Origin: Pseudomonadota bacterium
GTDB taxonomy: Bacteria; Pseudomonadota; Gammaproteobacteria; Steroidobacterales; Steroidobacteraceae
DNA: 64,000 bases
Assembly (NCBI GenBank): GCA_023391815.1
Contig: JAEWAF010000132.1
Span: 62,001 to 126,000 of the forward strand
Direction: 5' to 3'
In this document: positions 60,274-64,000 of the stretch, piece after piece
How the letters are laid out: every line of letters starts with the position of its first letter
Position numbering within the stretch: the first letter of the stretch is position 1
Position numbers and translations under genes: made by a program
The notes under the pieces: generated by a model
Told to the model about the DNA's origin: nothing
What the model saw: the letters and a program-made list of their open reading frames with translations, nothing else
Databases searched by the model: none

Positions 60274-61896
60274 TCAGCCCGCGCGCAGCGCGTGACGCTG
60301 CAATTTCCCAGTCGCGGTTTTTGGCAGCGAATCGCGAAACTCGACGGCGCGCGGATATTTGTAAGGCGCAATCGTCTGCTTGACGAACTGCTGCAATGTT
60401 TGCACGAGATCCGGCGAAGCCTCGTGTCCTTCATGAAGCACGATGAAAGCTTTGACGAGTTGACCGCGCGCTTCATCCGGTACGCCGATCACCGCGCATT
60501 CCTTGACGGCTGGATGTTCCAGCAGCGCCGCTTCCACTTCCGGCCCGGCGATGTTGTAACCGGCGGAAATGATCATGTCGTCGGCGCGCGCCTCGAAATG
60601 GAAATAGCCGTCCTCGTCCTGCGAATACAGGTCGCCGGTAACATTCCATCCTTCGTACACGTAGTCACGCTGGCGTGGATCGTCCAGGTAGCGGCATCCA
60701 GTCGGACCCTTGACCGCGAGTCGTCCGACCTTGCCCGGCGGCAGCGGTAATCCGTCCGGATCGAGAATGCACGCTTGATACCCGGGCAACGGCTTGCCCG
60801 TCGTGCCGGGATGAATCTGTTCGCCCTTCGCGGAAATGAAGATATGAATCAGCTCGGTCGCGCCGATGCCATCGATCAAGCGCATGCCGGTCGCCGCGAA
60901 CCAGGCCTCCGAAGTCGCTTTCGGGAGTGCCTCGCCCGCGGAGATGCAGCGCTTCAGGCTGGAGATATCGAACTTGCTCAGCAAAGGTAGCAGCGATCGA
61001 TACGCCGTTGGCGATGTGAACAATGCAGTCGCTCGGAAGCGCTGCACGGCCGCCAGGAGGTTTTCGCCGCTCGGCTGTTCGACGAGGACGCTCGCCGCGC
61101 GTCGACCCAGCGGGAAAACCAGCAGGGCTCCCAATCCAAACGTGAAGCCGAGCGGTGGACTGCCGACATAAATGTCCTCCCGTGAAGTCTCCAGCAGATG
61201 TCCCGCCACGATTTCGCGCATCACGAGTACGTCGCGATGGAAATGCATGGTCGCCTTCGGCGTGCCGGTCGTGCCGGAGGTGAACGCGAGCAAACAAACA
61301 TCGTCACGGGCAGTGTCGACGTTGTCGAACGTCGCGGCCTGCCCGCTCATCATTCTCTCCAGTTGCCCATCCCCGAACAGCACGATGTTTCGCAGGCGTC
61401 CGCCGAGCTTCGCGGCCTGCTGCAGTTCCTGTGCGAACCGCGAATCGCATAGGGCATGATCGATGTGCGCGCGCTCGGCGATGACCGAGAGCTCATGCGC
61501 GCGAAGCAAAGGCATGGTGGTCACGGCGATTGCGCCGGCCTTCATTACGGCCAGCCAGCAGGCGACCAGCGTCGGATTGTTCGGCCCTCGCAACAGCACG
61601 CGATTGCCCGGCACGACGCCCATTTCGTTCACCAGAACGTTGGCGATGCGGTTGCTCCGTTCGAGCAGTTGCGCATAGGTCCACGTGCCACTATCGGAGT
61701 AGAGCGCGACTCGCTCGCCATGACCTTCGCGGACGGCGTCGTCGATGAGCACGACGCCGCAGTTGATGCGCTCGGGATATTGCAGCTCGGGCAGGTCGAA
61801 ACGAAATTCAGGCCACAGATGCGGGGGCGGCAGCCGCTCACCCGCGAATGTATCCACGTGCGAGGTGTACGGCATGCGGAACGCTTCGGCAACCAT
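60274..61896 (-). CDS. Benzoate/2-aminobenzoate-CoA ligase family enzyme
   Basis: A 540-residue ANL-superfamily acyl-CoA synthetase. It activates an aromatic acid with ATP and CoA. The P-loop is LLAFTSGTTGTPKATMHFHR, the adenine motif region GIGATELIHIF, the hinge YFHFEARADDMIISAGYN and the catalytic Lys near LPKTATGKLQRHALR. The whole pattern follows the benzoate-CoA ligase branch. It overlaps the kynureninase stop by one base (TGATG), and kynureninase makes anthranilate from kynurenine, so 2-aminobenzoate is the most likely substrate, feeding the anthraniloyl-CoA route. The start at 61896 is chosen for this coupling. Confidence 0.88.
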   Translation of the reverse strand: MVAEAFRMPYTSHVDTFAGERLPPPHLWPEFRFDLPELQYPERINCGVVLIDDAVREGHGERVALYSDSGTWTYAQLLERSNRIANVLVNEMGVVPGNRVLLRGPNNPTLVACWLAVMKAGAIAVTTMPLLRAHELSVIAERAHIDHALCDSRFAQELQQAAKLGGRLRNIVLFGDGQLERMMSGQAATFDNVDTARDDVCLLAFTSGTTGTPKATMHFHRDVLVMREIVAGHLLETSREDIYVGSPPLGFTFGLGALLVFPLGRRAASVLVEQPSGENLLAAVQRFRATALFTSPTAYRSLLPLLSKFDISSLKRCISAGEALPKATSEAWFAATGMRLIDGIGATELIHIFISAKGEQIHPGTTGKPLPGYQACILDPDGLPLPPGKVGRLAVKGPTGCRYLDDPRQRDYVYEGWNVTGDLYSQDEDGYFHFEARADDMIISAGYNIAGPEVEAALLEHPAVKECAVIGVPDEARGQLVKAFIVLHEGHEASPDLVQTLQQFVKQTIAPYKYPRAVEFRDSLPKTATGKLQRHALRAG

Positions 61897-63173
61897 CAAG
61901 TCACCGCCGCGCGAACTGCGTAACGAGGATCCGCCCAGCAGCCGCTGTGAACCACATCGGCAACGGTGTACGCGGCGTCCCAAACGTCCTGATACCGCAG
62001 ATATAGAGGTGTGAAGCCAAAGCGCAGCAGATCCGGCGCGCGAAAATCGCCGATGACGCCACGCTCGATCAGCGCCTGCATGATCGCGTAGCCTTCCGGG
62101 TGAGCGAAAGAAACATGGCTGCCGCGCTCGCTCACGTTCGCCGGGCTCACCAGGCGCAGCGACGGGCAGATATCAGCGATCAGATCGACGAACAGCTCGC
62201 TCAGCCAGCGCGACTTCTGCACGATGTCCTGCATCCGGCTGCGTAACATCAGATCGACGCCGACCTCCAGGCTCAGCACGCCGAGAATCGACGGCGTGCC
62301 GCACAGGAAACGACGAATGCCTTCGGCCGGCTCGTAGTTGTCGATGAATTCGAACGGACGGTTGTGGCCCATCCAGCCACGCAACGGCGAGGTGAGCTCG
62401 GCTTGCAACCGTTGCGACACGAACAGAAACGCCGGCGCGCCCGGCCCGCCATTCAAATATTTGTAGCCGCACCCCACGGCCATATCGGCTTCGCAGCCGT
62501 TCAGATCGACCTCGATCGCGCCGACGCTATGACTCAAATCCCAGATCACCAGCGCGCCATGTTCGTGAGCCTTGGCGGTGATGGCTCGCATGTCGTGAAT
62601 GGCGGCGGTTTTGTAGTGGACGTGCGTGAGCATGACCACCGCGGTGTTCGAATCGATCGCTTCAAGAATTCGCTCGGCGGATTCCAGTCGCAGTTGTAAC
62701 GGGCAACTGCGGGCACCACCGATCGCGCCTTCGGCCATGTACAGATCGGTGGGGAAGTTGCCGGGCTCGGAGAGCACGACGCAGCGGTCCGGACGAGCGG
62801 CGAGCGCCGCGCCCAGCAGCTTGTACAAGTTCACGGAGGTGGAGTCGGCCACGACGACCTCACCGCTGCGCGCGCCGATCAATTTCGCGATCTTATCGCC
62901 GACTCGAAGCGGGGCGTCGATCCAGCGGTGCTCGTTCCAGCTGCGGATCAGGCCCTGGCCCCATTCCTTCGCGACCACTTCTTCGATCCGGCCACGCGTT
63001 GCCTTGGGCAGGGGGCCGAGCGAGTTGCCGTCCATATAGATGAGTCCGCCCGGCAGCTCGAAATCCTCGCGACGATGGCGTAACGGATCTTCCTGGTCCC
63101 AGCGGCGGATCGCCGCGTAGGTAATCGCATCTCGACGTTCGAAGGTGGTGATCTTGTCGAATTTTCGGTGCAT
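61896..63173 (-). CDS. kynU: Kynureninase
   Basis: A 425-residue PLP enzyme that cleaves L-kynurenine to anthranilate and L-alanine. Family signatures are YMDGNSLGPLPKATRGRIEE, VVVADSTSVNLYKLLGAA, the PLP-aspartate region LVIWDLSHSVGAIEVDL and the PLP-lysine segment GCGYKYLNGGPGAPAFLF. The ATG at 63173 is chosen because it matches normal length; an upstream frame extension to 63224 lies in the regulatory region. It is divergent from an Lrp/AsnC regulator gene and co-translated with the CoA ligase. No kynA or kynB gene is inside the window. Confidence 0.95.
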   Translation of the reverse strand: MHRKFDKITTFERRDAITYAAIRRWDQEDPLRHRREDFELPGGLIYMDGNSLGPLPKATRGRIEEVVAKEWGQGLIRSWNEHRWIDAPLRVGDKIAKLIGARSGEVVVADSTSVNLYKLLGAALAARPDRCVVLSEPGNFPTDLYMAEGAIGGARSCPLQLRLESAERILEAIDSNTAVVMLTHVHYKTAAIHDMRAITAKAHEHGALVIWDLSHSVGAIEVDLNGCEADMAVGCGYKYLNGGPGAPAFLFVSQRLQAELTSPLRGWMGHNRPFEFIDNYEPAEGIRRFLCGTPSILGVLSLEVGVDLMLRSRMQDIVQKSRWLSELFVDLIADICPSLRLVSPANVSERGSHVSFAHPEGYAIMQALIERGVIGDFRAPDLLRFGFTPLYLRYQDVWDAAYTVADVVHSGCWADPRYAVRAAVT

Positions 63174-63237
63174 CTGGCGAACCCCCGTGCCTGGCAAAAG
63201 TGTCGCGCCGGGGCTGCAAGACATTGTTCCGAAAGGG

Positions 63238-63254
63238 CCGCCTTGCCAAGGCGG
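63238..63254. promoter_or_regulatory. Palindromic operator candidate between kynU and the Lrp gene
   Basis: CCGCCTTG-C-CAAGGCGG is a perfect 8-bp dyad with one central base, 65 bp upstream of kynU and 51 bp upstream of the regulator. Position suggests a site for an Lrp/AsnC-type (KynR-like) regulator acting on both genes. GC content alone could also produce it. Confidence 0.45.
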
Positions 63255-63274
63255 GCAAAGAACGATAGTAGTAC

Positions 63275-63302
63275 GGACACCCTACTTCGAAGGAAAGTGT
63301 CC
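63275..63302. promoter_or_regulatory. 28-bp interrupted dyad overlapping the Lrp ribosome site
   Basis: GGACAC (63275-63280) and GTGTCC (63297-63302) are symmetric about the same centre as CTTCGAAG (63285-63292). The dyad covers the AAGGAAA ribosome site at 63290-63296 and ends 2 bp before the Lrp ATG, so it suits autoregulation. Confidence 0.5.
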
Positions 63303-63304
63303 CG

Positions 63305-63760
63305 ATGCTGGACAAGACAGAGACCACTATCCTGAAATTGCTCGAAGACGACGGACGGCTCTCGTACGCCGAGCTGGGCGAGAAGGTCGGTTTGTCGAAG
63401 AGCCCGTGCTGGTCCCGGGTGCGGGAGCTGGAGCGCCAGGGCGTGATCCGGCGTTATCGGGCGGAGATCGATGCGGCGTCGGTCGGGCTGGATCTGCATG
63501 CCTTCGTGCAAGTGACCATCAACTCCGCTCGGCACACCGACTTCGAGGCGGCGGTGAATCGCCACGCTTCGGTACTGGAGTGCTTCACGACCGCCGGGCA
63601 GGCGGACTATCTGCTCCACGTGCTCGTGCGTGGCATCGGTGAGCTGGACGAGTTGCTGCGAGCGGAGATCTCGCGTCTGCCCGGCGTGCAACGATTGGAA
63701 ACGACGGTCTGCATGAAGACCATCAAGCATCGCGGCTCGGTCATGGCCTGCCTGCGATGA
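63305..63760 (+). CDS. Lrp/AsnC family transcriptional regulator (KynR-like)
   Basis: A 151-residue regulator. The N-terminal winged HTH (1-50: LDKTETTILKLLEDDGRLSY, AELGEKVGLSKSPCWSRVRE) is followed by the AsnC/RAM ligand-binding domain (about 65-145) with FVQVTINSARHTDFEAAVNR, TTAGQADYLLHVLVRGIGEL and LPGVQRLETTVCMKTIKHRG. Divergent placement against kynU suggests a KynR-like function, sensing kynurenine or anthranilate, known from Pseudomonas. AAGGAAA at 63290-63296 supports the start. The two dyads upstream are candidate binding sites. Confidence 0.92.
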   Translation: MLDKTETTILKLLEDDGRLSYAELGEKVGLSKSPCWSRVRELERQGVIRRYRAEIDAASVGLDLHAFVQVTINSARHTDFEAAVNRHASVLECFTTAGQADYLLHVLVRGIGELDELLRAEISRLPGVQRLETTVCMKTIKHRGSVMACLR

Positions 63761-63799
63761 GTGTCGAGTGAGTTTGACGAACAGTTTAAGGAGAGCGTT

Positions 63800-64000
63800 A
63801 TGGTCGGCGGCGTCAGTGCGGTGGTCCTCATCAAGGCCGAGACATCCAGTGTCAACGAGCTTGCACAGAAGCTGGTGGAGCTCAAAGGCGTCGCCGAAGT
63901 GTTCTCGGTGGCGGGTCAATACGATCTGGTCGCGATCGTGCGCGTGAATGAGAACGAGCAGCTCGCCGAAGTGGTGAGCGACAAGATGCGCAAGCTGCCG
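63800..64000 (+). CDS. Stand-alone Lrp/AsnC ligand-binding (RAM) domain protein, 5' part
   Basis: The window ends inside this gene; 67 codons are visible with no stop. The product starts MVGGVSAVVLIKAETSSVNE, then ELKGVAEVFSVAGQYDLVAI and NEQLAEVVSDKMRKLP, which is the RAM fold of Lrp/AsnC proteins without an HTH. GGAGAG (63790-63795) precedes the ATG at 63800 with 4-bp spacing. Such domains may modulate a full Lrp protein or sense amino acids on their own. It begins 39 bp after the Lrp stop and may be co-transcribed. Confidence 0.82.
   Translation, partial: MVGGVSAVVLIKAETSSVNELAQKLVELKGVAEVFSVAGQYDLVAIVRVNENEQLAEVVSDKMRKLP

Overview
The window is a GC-rich, gene-dense proteobacterial chromosome segment. 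The exosortase/VPLPA-tail system, DUF3739-type two-partner secretion protein, ZntB, putative porin and KynU point to a gammaproteobacterium, possibly of the Steroidobacteraceae/Nevskiales kind; that placement is inference, as no rRNA or tRNA is present.

Layout. (1) 1-5009: end of a GMC oxidoreductase, an FAD-linked 2-hydroxyacid dehydrogenase, an exported 5'-nucleotidase family protein and a ZntB/CorA-type transporter. (2) 5214-26412: a same-strand run of ten genes: TpsB transporter, a giant (about 3,476 aa) TpsA exoprotein, a membrane-anchored HEAT-like protein, a signal peptide-DUF2341-LamG-ExbB fusion, ExbD, a TonB-like protein, a porin, a periplasmic coiled-coil protein, a PrsT-like TPR lipoprotein and a DsbC-like isomerase. 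It reads as one two-partner secretion machine with its own proton-motive-force module, and is the best candidate here for an undescribed system. (3) 26858-33876: five secreted proteins with VPLPA-type C-terminal sorting tails, a Cys-rich secreted protein and a ribbon-helix-helix regulator. (4) 33980-55050: an exopolysaccharide cluster with export protein, outer-membrane barrel, Wzz, BY-kinase, TIGR03790 protein, four more glycosyltransferases plus one on the opposite strand, SGNH protein, flippase, polymerase/ligase, secreted glycosidase-like protein, two acetyltransferases, methyltransferase, the exosortase XrtD (fused to EpsI) and an extended WecA-type initiating transferase. (5) 55184-60011: a second PrsT-like TPR lipoprotein, a multi-repeat surface protein with a GlyGly-type tail, and a very basic small protein. 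(6) 60274-64000: kynureninase and an aminobenzoate/benzoate-CoA ligase on the minus strand, divergent from an Lrp/AsnC regulator and a stand-alone Lrp ligand-binding domain.

How they fit. Regions 3-5 form one XrtD/EPS envelope system: substrates carry signal peptides and VPLPA tails, XrtD processes them, and the EPS genes make the co-exported polymer. Region 2 shares a close TPR-lipoprotein paralogue with region 5, linking the TPS machine to the exosortase system. Many transcription-unit starts in regions 2-5 carry one or more TGTCA(T/C)-type elements. Region 6 suggests tryptophan/kynurenine breakdown through anthranilate to anthraniloyl-CoA.

No tRNA, rRNA, CRISPR array, insertion sequence or integrase was recognised. 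Long minus-strand reading frames opposite most genes are treated as GC-driven shadows.
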